DNA from: Punctularia strigosozonata HHB-11173 SS5
Taxonomy: Eukaryota > Basidiomycota > Agaricomycetes > Corticiales > Punctulariaceae
NCBI RefSeq assembly: GCF_000264995.1
Contig: NW_006767443.1
Coordinates: 646,330-710,329 of the forward strand
DNA: 64,000 nt
Direction of reading: 5' to 3'
Both the position numbers and the translations under genes were made by a program. Below are positions 34,701 through 46,767 of this stretch, piece after piece. The notes beneath the pieces are model-generated. The model worked only from the letters and a program-made list of their open reading frames with translations, had not been told where the DNA came from and searched no databases. The first letter of the stretch is position 1. Each line of letters opens with the position of its first letter.

Positions 34701-37221
34701 GCGATATTTTGTAGTGCAGGGCCCGGTTCTGGAGTACTACGAAAGCGTGAGTTGGCATTCAATTTAGCGCACACCGCGACTCGAGCTCATTCTTTCTCAG
34801 AGGGGCGGCGGACACCTTGGCTCCATCTCCATCACGGGCGCCCAAATCGGCCGTCAGCAGCGGTCCGGGAATGAGAGGCGCGAAGCGGACGACGACAACG
34901 AGTACCGTCACGCCTTCCTCATCATTGAGGCGCGCAAGCTCCCCAACGGCCAGCACCCGCGGCATGTGCTCTGCGCCGAGAGCGACGAAGAGCGTGATAG
35001 CTGGGTGGAGGTGCTCGTGCGGTATGTGCACGGCTCGTACAACGAGGACACGGGGCCTCCTGCAGGCGCAGGACAACAGGCACAGGTCCCGGGGCCGATC
35101 AACGTGCAGGTGCAAGCGCCGCCCAGAGCGAGCTCGAGCTCGGCGCAGAGCCCCAGTGACGAGGCACAGGTTACGCCCATGGGGAAGAAGGGCACCCGCA
35201 CCGCGTCGAAGGACAACATCGTGTTCGGTGGAGCCGTCCCGATCGCGCAGCTCACGCCGGACGCGGGCAACGCGAAACTGATGCAGGCGGCGCCGTATCC
35301 CGCGGCGTTGACGATCCCGATCCAGCAGCAGTCGAAGGAGAACGCGATATCTCCTATCAACGGGCCGGGCACGTATTCGACGAGCCAGATGGCGAAGCGG
35401 ATCCTGGACGGCGCGAACGCCTCCACGCCCGACGTGCCTGTTTCTACCAGCCTGCCCGAGTCATCGCCGCTCAGCGAGGCGCCTGGTGAGCTTGTCAGTA
35501 TCCCGCGGGCCAACTCCGAGCTCGGCAACTACCCCGACCTCCTCGACCCGAACCGACCCCCGCCGTCGTCGGGGTCGCCGAACGATCACCGCGCGGGCCG
35601 CAAGTCCTACCATCCTGGTTTGCAAACTATCGCGGCGTCGCCGACGGTTCCTGTGCCGCCGGTTGCTGATCGGCCTGTGACACCGGAGAGCACGCCTGTG
35701 AAGGAGAGCAAGGGCAAGATCTCGGGCGCGTTCAGCGGGGCAAGGCTGCCTGGCGGGTTCAAGTTTGGGAGCAGCACGAAGGAAGTGCAGAGCTCGGATG
35801 CCATTTCCACGACGAGTTCGACTGACAGGAGGGAAAAGGCCAAATCAAGGTCGTTCTGGGGCTTTGGAAACAAGCCGCAAGGTGAGTGAGGTGCGATATG
35901 GCTGCAACGATTTGTGGGCTAATGGAACTTCAGGATCGGGCGCGGACAAGCCTATGCCTGTTAGCTACGGTGGTAGGCCGGTGTTTGGCGTGCCCATCGA
36001 GGACGCCCTCGACGTTGTGCAAATTGGTGGTCTGCCAGCTATCGCCTTCCGATGCATCCAGTACTTGGAAACAAAGAAGGCCGAGCAAGAAGAAGGCATC
36101 TATCGATTGAGTGGAAGCTCCGCCGTCATCAAGGCCCTGAAAGACCGGTTCAATGCTGGTGCGTCAATCGTGCCACGGATCAAAAGACCGATGTGACTGA
36201 CTACGCGCGCAGAGGGTGATGTGGACCTACTGGCGTCGGACGAATACTGGGATCCGCATGCCATAGCGGGTCTACTGAAGACGTACCTCCGTGAGCTGCC
36301 CACGAGCGTCCTCACTCGCGATTTACACCTCCGCTTCTTGGCTGTCATGGGTAAGACCGCCTTCCATGCAGCGTCAGCGACCACTGATATGGATGTGCGA
36401 CCCAGATCTCGTTGACCAGAAAGAGCGGGTCCATGAGCTCAAGCGACTCATCTCGAGATTGCCGATTGCCAATTACAGCCTTCTGCGTGCCTTGACGGCG
36501 CACTTAATCCTCATTGTACAGAATTCGTCGATCAACAAGATGACGATGCGCAATGTCGGTATTGTCTTCAGTCCGACGTTAGGCATTCCGGCTGGAGTGT
36601 TCAGTCTCATGCTCGGCGAGTTCAACCAAGTCTTCAACGTCTCCGGCGAAGCTGCGGAAGAAGAGGAATCCGAGCCGCCATCACCTGACTACGAGGAGGA
36701 CGACGTCGCACCGAGCGCCGCTGCGGAGCGTGCAGTGCTCAGTCGGCGCAATAGCCATCGATACTCAGATGCGGCTGCGGATCAACTGCTCGGCCTGTCC
36801 GGGAGGACCTTGGCTGGTGCGTGTCCGGGATTGCTTGCCTTTTCCGTTTCTCGCTGACGTCAGTTCCGCAGTCCCAGACGAGTCTGACGAGGAAAATGCT
36901 AGTATTCTCATACAAGAGGACAGCGGGTCGGAAACCGCTGAAAACGAGACCACCGAGTCTTCTACGTCGGCCGGCCGAATGCCAACGTACCAGGACCATC
37001 TCCGTCCATCTGACGACCCAGAGCAACCCTCTCGTTCGAAGGCGGCGGCTGCTAGTCGGGGGCTGAACATTACGACTGGCGCCGACAGGATTCGGCGTCA
37101 AAGTCGGATGATTGGTCTGCCCCACTCGCCCCGACCATTGCAACAAAATGCTCAGATCACTTCGCCGAACGCACCTCGCAGCCCCTCTGTGCCCTCCTCC
37201 CCCGTCGACACTCCAAAATAA
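31704..37221 (+). CDS. BEM3: PX-PH-RhoGAP protein, Bem3 type
   Basis: Nine exons (31704-32307, 32391-32447, 32506-34457, 34525-34746, 34801-35881, 35934-36158, 36213-36350, 36406-36816, 36872-37221) sum to 1,680 codons. Residues 1-100 are Ser/Thr/Pro-rich. A coiled coil (LDQALSERNLLSSQNQQLWK) follows, then a long Pro/Gln-rich disordered part. A PX phosphoinositide-binding domain lies at about 775-910 and a PH domain at about 911-1,035 (GYKQGYLTKRGRNFGGWKSR). After a Ser/Pro-rich linker comes a RhoGAP domain at about 1,325-1,506 with the arginine finger intact (EEGIYRLSGSSAVIKAL) and NMRNVGIVFSPTL-type helix (KMTMRNVGIVFSPTLGIP). Yeast Bem3 has the same order and switches off Cdc42 at growth sites; a hyphal-polarity role is inferred. 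CAG-type glutamine runs occur near 33,420-33,500. Confidence 0.95.
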
Positions 37222-37528
37222 TTGCATTTGACGTCTCATCCTTCGTGCCGCCTTGATGCCATCCGTCACATTGCAAACATGTCTTCTTTCGCTGGATCTC
37301 ATTCCGTTCAAGGACCGTAGTAAGATACCCTTTGCACAGTTGTATGTCGTACTCGCGCTGTATACTCTTCCGACTATTTGCAAAACGAGCCTGAGTCTCT
37401 GTGATAAGCGCCTGAAGCTGTGGGAAGCCAAACGCGCCAACGCACTCGCGTCGCGTCACAGCTCCTGCTCGGCGTCCTCGACGTCCTCAGGTCCGCGACC
37501 GTCACCGGCCACAGCGTTTTTTGTCGAC
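37222..37528. other. Spacer, Bem3-like / Shr3
   Basis: These 307 bases hold the 3' untranslated region of one gene and the promoter of the next, which runs in the same direction. Nothing else is seen. Confidence 0.55.
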
Positions 37529-38303
37529 ATGGGTTTCCGTCAAGCCGTCGTCCTGGCCTCCGTGTCATTCTTCCTCGGTTGGTGCTGAGGCCTTTACACA
37601 TCACTGCTCTGCGCGTGCTCAGCTGCTCAACTGCTCAGGCGTGCTCTTCATATGCTTCAACGTGGACTACCGAGTGTTGTACAACTACAGTGAAGCGGCG
37701 GCGGAGGACGGCTTTCAGTTCTACGCGACGTTCTTCAACTCCCCCCCTGCGATCAAGGTATGTTTGACCGCGCAAGCTTTGCCTGCCCATCTTTACCGAC
37801 TTCACAGGCGTTGCTACATGGCATGATGGGTGCGGGCCTTGTCGGTCTGTTGGCCAAGCTTTTCGTCTGGACAGAAAGCGCAATGTGGTTCGACGGCTCT
37901 TGTGTCGGTGCGTGGGCGGAACGAATGATCCCCATCGTACCTTCAATCCCACTCACGGGCTATTTCTAGTCGTGTACATGCTCGCCATCGTGGTTTACAT
38001 GACTGTCACGATCCCATCCATGCGAACCATTGTCGATCCCGTCGATGTTGATACGAGAGCAGACCGCATTGAAGCCCTGCGAATCCTCGCAGCGGGCAAC
38101 ACAATCATGATGGGTCTCCTCGGCGCCGTGATATGTCTACAGGTTCGTGACTGTGCGAGCACAAAGTTTGCCGACTGTCGTTGACTCTCGCATTGTAGGC
38201 AGGACAGGAGTATACCAACCGCTTGATGGCGAAGGAGCTCGCTGCCATAGAAAAGGAAGAACGCGACAAGAAAGCGGCCGAGGCGGAAAAGAAGGACCAA
38301 TGA
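37529..38303 (+). CDS. SHR3: Amino-acid permease packaging chaperone Shr3
   Basis: Five exons (37529-37577, 37639-37757, 37808-37907, 37970-38142, 38199-38303) encode 181 residues, a usual length for this ER membrane protein. Four hydrophobic segments are visible: MGFRQAVVLASVSFFLGVLF, ALLHGMMGAGLVGLLAKLFV, VVYMLAIVVYMTVTIPSM and ILAAGNTIMMGLLGAVICLQ. The charged cytosolic tail ELAAIEKEERDKKAAEAEKK follows. In yeast Shr3 keeps amino-acid permeases from aggregating in the ER and helps load them into COPII vesicles; the same role is inferred here. The first intron uses a GTTGGT donor and the last a GTTCGT donor. A transposon lies 93 bases beyond the stop and may sit in or just past the 3' untranslated region. 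Confidence 0.9.
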
Positions 38304-38396
38304 GCCGACGCAGCAGTAACGTCGGGGCCCATCGCGGTCCGCCGCGGCCCCGCCTCCAACAGGCCCGCAGCGTCTTTGTATTCGTGGAAGCACCTC

Positions 38397-38714
38397 AGGC
38401 TCCGACCCATCCACTCTCCAGCTATTTGCGCTCCAAACAGAGAGCGCCCGCAAGGCTGAATCCGAGTTTCTTGGTGGAGGAGGATGCCAAATTAGGCAAT
38501 TGAGAACATTAGGGGATGATCCAAAAGGGGGGAGTGGCGGTGCAAAAAGAATGATCCGAGGAATATCCGAATAGAGGGGAGCGCAACGCTGGAGAGCGGC
38601 TGGCACATAATGTAATTTGCAATTGATGCCGGAGCTCGGCTCTGACACATATTCTCCCAGGGTAACTGAAGACCCAGCTTGGGGTCAACAACCCCGCGCG
38701 GGTAGCACAGCCAC
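38397..38714. repeat. Left terminal inverted repeat, 318 bases
   Basis: This is the exact inverted counterpart of 39,152-39,469. The match stops abruptly after AGCACAGCCAC on the inner side. Confidence 0.92.
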
Positions 38715-38891
38715 GTCCCTAATCCGGCTCATACTGCTGCAATCCCCTAGTAATCCCTGATAGAGGGTACACGATCCTGTCATCTACATAATAATGTTAG
38801 TTATTAGGCTCTTAAAGACCTAACTTAAGCTGGAGAGGGCGCCCTTGATTTCGGTGGTCGGAAACAATTGCTATGCATTGTCGAAAAAAGT

Positions 38892-38971
38892 GTGCGTCTC
38901 TGGATTGAACCCCGGCCTTACGAAAAAGGAAAGTCGCGAAATGCGACACGTTACCACTTCGTCAGATGCGC
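38892..38971 (-). other. Decayed tRNA-like sequence inside the transposon core
   Basis: On the minus strand an internal B box GGTTCAATCC (38,902-38,911) and an A-box-like TGACGAAGTGG lie about 45-50 bases apart, as in RNA polymerase III genes. The ends GCGCATC and GACGCAC pair at five of seven acceptor positions, and a small hairpin resembles a variable arm. The T stem is only partly paired and no clean anticodon loop can be drawn. It is a tRNA relic or tRNA-derived SINE head rather than a working tRNA. Confidence 0.4.
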
Positions 38972-39151
38972 GCGTTGTCGGCGCGACTCCTTGTCATATA
39001 TGACTTGCTGCAACGGTGGTCCGCTAAGCTCATGAGTTCATTTCACCATTCAACAGCCCAAAGGGGTTGCAACAGTCCACGGAGTATGCCTTAGCACTCC
39101 TACACCTATCGACGAGAAAGGAATATGCTCGTTGTTGAGCGAATCCCACCT

Positions 39152-39469
39152 GTGGCTGTGCTACCCGCGCGGGGTTGTTGACCCCAAGCTGGGTCTTCAG
39201 TTACCCTGGGAGAATATGTGTCAGAGCCGAGCTCCGGCATCAATTGCAAATTACATTATGTGCCAGCCGCTCTCCAGCGTTGCGCTCCCCTCTATTCGGA
39301 TATTCCTCGGATCATTCTTTTTGCACCGCCACTCCCCCCTTTTGGATCATCCCCTAATGTTCTCAATTGCCTAATTTGGCATCCTCCTCCACCAAGAAAC
39401 TCGGATTCAGCCTTGCGGGCGCTCTCTGTTTGGAGCGCAAATAGCTGGAGAGTGGATGGGTCGGAGCCT
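39152..39469. repeat. Right terminal inverted repeat, 318 bases
   Basis: This is the inverted copy of 38,397-38,714, ending in TCGGAGCCT next to the right target-site duplication. Confidence 0.92.
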
Positions 39470-39480
39470 GGAAGCACCTC

Positions 39481-42300
39481 TTTATTCTCTATTGCAAGTA
39501 CTGAGACCGCAATACCGGTCACAGGAGTTCTATATGGTCGGCGGAGTGCCCGACTTGTTCCTATCCCGCAACCGACAAGCTCTCACCTTCGACCTCGATC
39601 AGGCCTTTCGTTTTCTGCTGGCGTCCGATGCCACGCCTGGCCTTGCGGTCGCTCATGGCCCCGTCCATCGCTGCCTCGATTGCTCTCGTACAAGGATTCT
39701 GCCGTGGTACAATGCCGAATCCGAGTTCTTGCGGCTGCTTATCCCTTGTTCCTGACGACCCCGACTCTTCCGAGCGCTGCTGAGGTAGTAATGGTCACCG
39801 AGGCAGCGTCGGTGAGCAGTACTTGGACTATACTTGCCGTCAGTAGTGTCACCATCGTCGAAGCGTGCGCGTGAGGGATGAGTCGACGTCGCTGTTCATT
39901 GGTAGTCTGAATGTTCTGATCACGTTCGTCGGTCGGCCTTTCCTCTCTTATCTCCATGTCGTACGTTCTGGCAGGTAAATTTCCTTGTTCCTTGCGCACG
40001 CGCGTACACAATTCAGGCCCAGTGCCCCCCTCGTGTGATCGTTTCTCAGTCGTCTCTCGAGAGCTCCGCCGCTCCTTCTCCCTTCGCGCGCAGTTTAAAC
40101 GGTATCGCCACGACGTGACGGTCACATCAAGCTCTTGCATCCCGCCGGCTGAATTTGATCGTTCGACGCTCTCGACTGGACGGTCAAGGCTATTCTGGAC
40201 AATCCCGTCGTGTAGTATCGTTCCGCGGACCGACACCCACTGCTCCGGGGGGGATTCGCTATATCAAGCAGTCAACGATCAACTCGAGTAGTTGCTGTTT
40301 GCAGCAATTCCTATCAGGAACTATTTGTCGTGTCAGAAGTCAGAGAAGCTGTGGGATATATCGTTTCATTTTTCCATGTGAACAAGCTCAACAGCCGGTC
40401 TGAAAGCCGGCCGCAGAACACCTCATTCTTGTCTTTTCTTCCTAGGGCGAGGCACGAGATCATGATTTCGCCCTGCATCGTGAGTAGTATTATTGATGCG
40501 AGTTGCTGGAACCCGCCACGTCCGCCCGCAAGGGCAGCGTTGGCGCCACAATGGTTCGGGCTTTCATCGGCGGTTCCACGAACGCAAACGCATGTATGAC
40601 GCATTGGCAGAGTTCAATGTGTCCAGCAGCTCAGATTGGAGTTGATAACATGGAAGGTCGTGCGTAACGCCTACGAGTTGCGGTACGATAACACTCGTCA
40701 TGAATTAGCGAGGGAGCAGAGATATGCCCCTGCAGAGTACCTTCGCACGCCGAACGGCAGGGACGCCATCTGTTGGCGCGAGAGCGCGTCACACAGCGAG
40801 CCCTTCGACGATCGTCTTTCTGCCTCCTTCCGTCCTTCGATGTCCCTTCCGCATCAAACACCGCGACAGCGCTCGCCCGGCCAAATCTTTCGAGAATTGA
40901 CCGGTTAGTAACCGTCGCACATGGTCGAACCTGATCATCCCGCGTTCGCAGAGACCGTCCACCCGCACAAGATATAGCGTCGCGAGCCTGTCCACTGCCG
41001 ACGGCGCCTTCTCCACGAGCTCAATATCTCTCGCCAACAGAAGAGCGTGCGGTCCAGGCTGATACGGTGTGACTATCAGCACGAAATACGAGAGAACATA
41101 CTATTGGCTAAATTGGGGTGGGTACGCAAGCGCCTTTCTTTGGCCACAGCGCGGGAAACGCTACGTTGCATCCCCTTAGATCCCCCTTCACAGAAACCGG
41201 CTGAAATAAGCAGTTGCCGGCAAAGGGACAGAGAACATACCAGAACATATGCGCTATCCAGCAACGCCGACTTGGTCACACAGCTGATGCAACGTGGCGG
41301 AAACCTTCGCGTCCTGCAGCTGCACATGGATGACGAGAGCGTTCCAGTGCGGTCACATCACGCACCGACGGCCGGAGTTCGCCAGACGATGTCGGACTAT
41401 CGCCACCAAATTGCCCACTCCTCTAGAAGTTATTGTTCGGCGTGTACTCGTGCACGTGTGCCGCGCACCGCCCGCATCTTGTCTCAGCCTGAAATATCAG
41501 GAGGGAACACTCGGAGTGCTATCCTTATATGCTTGAAGGTTGGTCAGGAAGGACCGCTCGAAGATAGAAGCCACGTTCGTCGTACGCAGATGAAACGGTG
41601 ATGCTTCATTCGTTATCGTGACATGCCGACACTGATGGTAGTGGTATTGTGTGCCGCAATGGCAAGTCCGGCTGTAAGACACATGTACGGTTGATCAGTC
41701 CATCACGAGACGCGAGAGCCACTCAACCCGATACAGCAGGTGGCGAGCGAACGACGAACAGCAACGTGGAGATATTGCAAGGTTTTAGCCTTTAGGCAAG
41801 AGCTATGACGTTCACGAGAGCTCAGAGACGAGAAGGCGTTAGCAAGGTATGGATGACCAAATCATAGCGTGCTCAGAAGCATTAGGCCTGCGATGTCATA
41901 GGGAAAACTCCGGGTCGAAACGCGGAGGTGTTCGATGGGATTGCCAAGCTACGAAGGACGCTCCATTGATCCAACCCGATAAGAGAGACGAGAGGTTGAT
42001 AGCAAATCAGGCTCAGTACCTTTCGCAGGCCGTGACCCTGCTCGCGGAAACTGGAGCTCAGCATTCGCATCATGCATGCAGATGTTCGATGAATTTCCAT
42101 GCCTCCCGCAGCGCGGTACAGGCTGTGCGCCGCCGACCGGGTCCTATACAGCGATCCACAATGCACTGTGAAGGTGCGGGATCGATTCACGATAAGCTGT
42201 CGTGGCAAGGGTCGGGCGCGGAAGGCGGGAAACAGGAAGTCGATGACGCTTGAACGTGGGCGCGCATCCTCCCGAGCGTCCGAGCCCGGAGAGTTATAGA
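39481..42300. other. Gene-free stretch right of the transposon
   Basis: Several frames of 80-185 codons exist on both strands (for example 41,047-41,601 plus and 41,882-42,397 minus), but none shows a conserved motif, repeats of a paralogue, or splice continuity. I see no gene here that I can support. Confidence 0.45.
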
Positions 42301-45300
42301 ACCGCATGACGCCACTGGCCATTACGCCGACGCTCGTCACCCCGAGGGAAGACGGGAAGTGGCGGATGCGCACGGGTGCTGCCGGTGCCAGGGACAAGGC
42401 GAAGGTAGCGCGAAGGTATCAGATAGCAAGATAGCAAGATACAGTGAACGTGCGGAGAAGGCTCGTCACCCCTGCAGGTCCTCTCCGTCTTCAAGAGAAA
42501 AGTAACCTTTTAGTGGCGGCATGCCTTGACATAGCGCGACGGCGATATCGCCTCGCATGCGCGGGATCCCGAGAGAAGGAGACGCGGCCCGAATGCATGG
42601 GGCTGAGAAGACTGGTCTTCGAACGATAACGAATCCGAGCAAAGCGACGAGTGCTGGACGCTGTTGTTGTTTTTGAGGGGACGTGAAGCGGAGATGATGC
42701 GCGACGTTCGTTGATGATGTGCACAAGTTTCGCCGGTCCAGCGCAGCGCGAGCGTCGTCAGCATCGACGTTTTGTACTCGCCCCGCTATGGGAGGAAGAA
42801 TGTCGAATGCAGCAATGACGTCGTCGTCCAGCGGTCTAGGCCCTTCGTCCGTACAGCGAGGATAGGCCGCGGGTCTCGAGTATGGGCAGCGCAGATAAGG
42901 GCAGGCCTCGAACGTGGCGGATCAGAGAAGGGCGGGAGAAGGCGGTGTGACACGACGTGGGCTGGGAGAGAGGGAGGACAACAATATGCACTGTAGATGA
43001 AGGGGCCAGGCTGGTTGCAGTGGTTCGTCAACAAACGCGCACACCGACCGTTCAGTGTGGGTAACGGATACTCACAACGATAGGCGGGCGGAATGTGATG
43101 GAACGACGGCGATCGACGAGCCCGAGGCCCGTCGCGGTGAGGTGACCGTGACGGTCCCTCGAGCCCCCCAGGGAGTGCCAGATCATTGCAGTCGTTCGCC
43201 CATCCGGATGAGAATGTCCGAGCCCGCGTTCATGTTACTGGTTCCGCGCCCTCTTTCGGGTGGCGAACGCTCGTAACCGTGGAGTAGCGTCACAGGACGG
43301 CAGCGAGGGTCGAGGCCGTCGCGCGTCCAAAACATGATATGCAATAACATCGCGTTCGTTTGGCAGTGCATATGTACAGCATCCCGTCCTGCGTTTCTGC
43401 TAATCTTGGGACGTCTATGAGAGTGCCGTCGTAGCTACACTGGAAAGCAGTTTGTTGGGTCAGAAAATGGGATTGCAGCTACTGTTTTTCGCTGGGGTCG
43501 AGAGGGCTCACCGACGGTCCGGAAGTGGTGTGCCTACGCGGCTCGGAAATGGTCGTTCGGCGCAAATGCCGGCATACGTCGACTGCGACCGCTTTGTTTC
43601 TCCCGAAATAGAACGAGGAGATCCATGCTCGACCGCCGCCATAGATTCGAAGATGCAGGAGTTCATAAACTGAGGCACCGAGGGACGGCGCAGAAGCTAC
43701 TTTCCAGCAATCGACGCCACGATCATCAGGAGAAGGGCCGCCGCAGACACCGATTGATCGGACGGTACGTACGTGGATGGTCGTTTGGGCGGGTAAGTCA
43801 GTGTCGGCATGAGTCCGATGTCAGCATGACTTCGATGCCGGCATGGGTTCGGTGGCGGTGGGTGGGTCTGGAAGGCGAGATGAGAGATGAGCTCTTAGCA
43901 GCTTCGTTGTCGCCGCCGCCACCGCGACATGCTCGCGAGGGCGCTCGGCATTTAGGGTTCCGCCGCGGGGGGAAGGAGTAGGGTGATCCGGCGCTCGGCG
44001 TGGATATGCCTATGCGGTGACGGTATTGGTCATGCGTGCGACGCTGGGTTCGGAGAGTACTAGTGCGTTACGGCAGCATCGTGGGCCCATTGGCCGACGA
44101 AAGCTTCATCGCGAGCTCGGGCGAGATCTCAGCGGTGGTGGTACGTGTTCATGCAGTGGCTCGCTGCGGCGCCAATGCCCGGGAGGATCGAGTATGCGAA
44201 TAGTGTTGCGCATGTTACATACTTGCGGGCGTTTTGGGCGGGTGGGGAGTCACAGACTTGAAGACGCGACGCTGAGGCATCAGGAGGTCCGGGTGGGGTG
44301 TGTCAAGCCGACGCGCATATAGGCAGGCCATTACCCGAATCGGGCTCCTGAGAAGGGAGACAACAAAGCCAGCTAGAAGTCGGAGGCGAGACGCGGAGGA
44401 AAGAGGACCGACAATTGGGGGGAGTTTCTGCGGGACATCGTCTGGAGACATGGCGGTGGCGACGTTACGACCTCTCTCGGCGGCCCTTCGCTTTCCGCCG
44501 CTTCGCCAGCGTATCCATATGCCTGGTTATGGCACACAGTGATGCACAGTACGATCAGCAATGCTACTGAACCAGGCCTAAACCGTAGGCTTGATAGGCG
44601 CATCGTGATGTTGTCTCGCCGTCGAGTTCGCAGCGGACGCAACATCTGTTGACAAGCGATCAAAAAGGAACTCGCGAAGGAAGAGCAGAAGAAGCCTGGA
44701 CACTACCTTTTCCCTGCGGAAGCAAAAAAATGTCGTCATAGCCCCAGAAGTTCGCATTCCTGTGCATTTTTCATGCGTTCGCTGGCTACGTACTCGCAGC
44801 GACCGGGCTCAGTTTTTGGGTGCTATGGCTGCTGGCACACACACACACGCCTTCGGCCTCTGCTCGGATCTCAGCTGTCTAACGATGCCCGTGCGGCTTC
44901 TTGCTGTGGTCGATTATTCCGCAGGTAGCCACCGCCACGATATCCAGCTCTATATGCGCTCGGATATGCAAATAAATGACCGGGATTGATGATGGGAGCT
45001 CGGGAGTAGGGTATGCGAGCGTCGCGTCTGCGCTTGACGCTCCGGCGACTCAAAAGCGTCCCGTAGGACGACCTGATGTACTAAGTATCGCAAATGATCA
45101 ATGTTCGGGGCCCCTGCAACGGTGATAATATCAGGGACGTCTCGCGGAATCGGACTGGGATCTATCTCTCTTACCCAGCGCGTTGAGTAATGGTTTACCT
45201 ACAAAGCGTGGTGACCTAGCCGGTACCGATCGCAAAGCTGGAAAAAGGGGTCCAACCCTCGATTGTAAGTTGCGCGCAGCAGCGCAGGTCGAGCGACGAT

Positions 45301-46756
45301 GATGCAACCACTTGGCGCCCCGGATTATGAGAGCCTGTGTGAACGCATCGAAGTCATCGTCCTTCCCCGATATCGATGATTTACAGGTAAACGGACATTT
45401 TGCTGCCGCAATCCGTGTAAGTAGTAGCCGGACGAAAGAGGGCGGACGCAAATGCGACGTCGTCCCCACGGATGTTAACGAGTTTGTCACGCAAAGTCGT
45501 GACGCCCCACCTTTGCACGTCCACGTCCCAAACCCATCGCCGCCTTAGAGAATTAGATCGCCTTGAGTTGCGCACGAACGGCGCGGAGAGTTCGTCGAAC
45601 TTCGCGCCCTCGATCATCGACTGAGATGCACGCACCGACAGAGATGCGCGTCCATGCGACCCTATATTGCCTTGTATGCGCTCTCACAGCCTCGATGAGC
45701 CGAGAGCGCGCGACAGCGGTGACGACACCACCGATGGTTCTCGACGAGATAGGTGTGTTCCGCAGGCTTCGAGTTCATGAGGGCGACGAGAAATGACGGT
45801 GATAGCTGCTAACAAACGCATCCCTTCCTCGCTACTACTTCAGTGGATGACGAAGCATACCGACGCCAAACCTGCACGATCACCCTGAAGCCACGAACGG
45901 CATACCCAGATCTCGCAAATGCCCAGCGCAAACGCCCCCCGACGGACGAAAGAGCGTTCGGTCGATGCTCCTTGCGATGACACGCCGTTCTGATGCGCAT
46001 CCGCCTCCATCACGGATATATCTCATCTATCTCGTCGCGACCCAGCCGACTCCCAAAACCGGTGCTGTACACCGGAAACGCCGAACGCGTCGGTGACCAA
46101 ACACGGACGGAGCCGACGCGATCGCGCCCGCGCCTTCGAACGAATCCGCGCCAAGGCGCCGAATGCTTCCGACGATCCCCTCTCCGCGAATCATCGAATT
46201 TTTTCAAATCTCGCTCGACCCCGCGCGCGGGCTCGGCCTCCCCATCATCTCACCTGAACGCGCGCCTGACCACACCGCTCGCCATCATCATATCTTGCAA
46301 ACAGACGAGTCGCAGGCATCAGCACAGACGAGACAAGCGGACTCGAAAAACACTTGGCAGGACCGGCCGGTAAATACGAAGGTCCTCTTTAAGGCCTGAG
46401 GGTCTGAACGACGGAGAATTCCGAGCCCTACGCACGATACGCTCGGATCACCCCTCGCGGACGTCTGCGCCGCGCTCTCCTCAACGTCCTTCTTTTCGCT
46501 TTCGCAATATCAGCCTCGCCCCCGCGCCGTCCACCTTATCTGGGCCCGTCACCGTCACCGGCCACCCAAGGAGACGCGCCGGATCCCCACCCCCCCCGCA
46601 CTTGCCCCCCGATAAGTGTAGAGCAGCTACGCCATGGTACATATGCATGTGCTGATCCAGGACCCGGAAAACAAAAAACACAAGGTTGACGTTCTTACTG
46701 CGTGCGCGTCTGGGCGTGGACGCCGTATAGAAGGGGGGGGAGGGGGCAAGGAACGG

Positions 46757-46767
46757 GCTATAAAAGA
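46757..46767 (+). promoter_or_regulatory. Isolated consensus TATA box
   Basis: GGCTATAAAAG is a textbook TATA box in a stretch with no gene, about 3 kb before the Ecl1-like start. It could start a long leader or non-coding transcript. The assignment rests on the word alone. Confidence 0.25.

Larger units (their letters stand above)
38386..39480. mobile_element. Non-autonomous DNA transposon with long perfect TIRs (Mutator-like or foldback type)
   Basis: The element proper spans 38,397-39,469 (1,073 bases). Its left arm 38,397-38,714 and right arm 39,152-39,469 are inverted copies of each other, 318 bases each, with no difference found on reading. The ends are AGGCTCCGACCC and its complement. 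Directly outside, GGAAGCACCTC stands at 38,386-38,396 and again at 39,470-39,480, an 11-base target-site duplication. Long inverted ends plus a 9-11-base duplication are characteristic of Mutator-like elements; a foldback element is the alternative. The 437-base core has no transposase frame, so it must be moved in trans. Identical arms and an intact duplication mean a recent insertion. The two identical 60-codon frames in the arms are a by-product of the repeat, not genes. Confidence 0.88.

Noticed and set aside
38509-39357. Two identical 60-codon frames on opposite strands (38,509-38,691 minus; 39,175-39,357 plus)
   Set aside because: They are the same sequence in the two arms of the transposon's inverted repeat; no motif and no reason to be translated.
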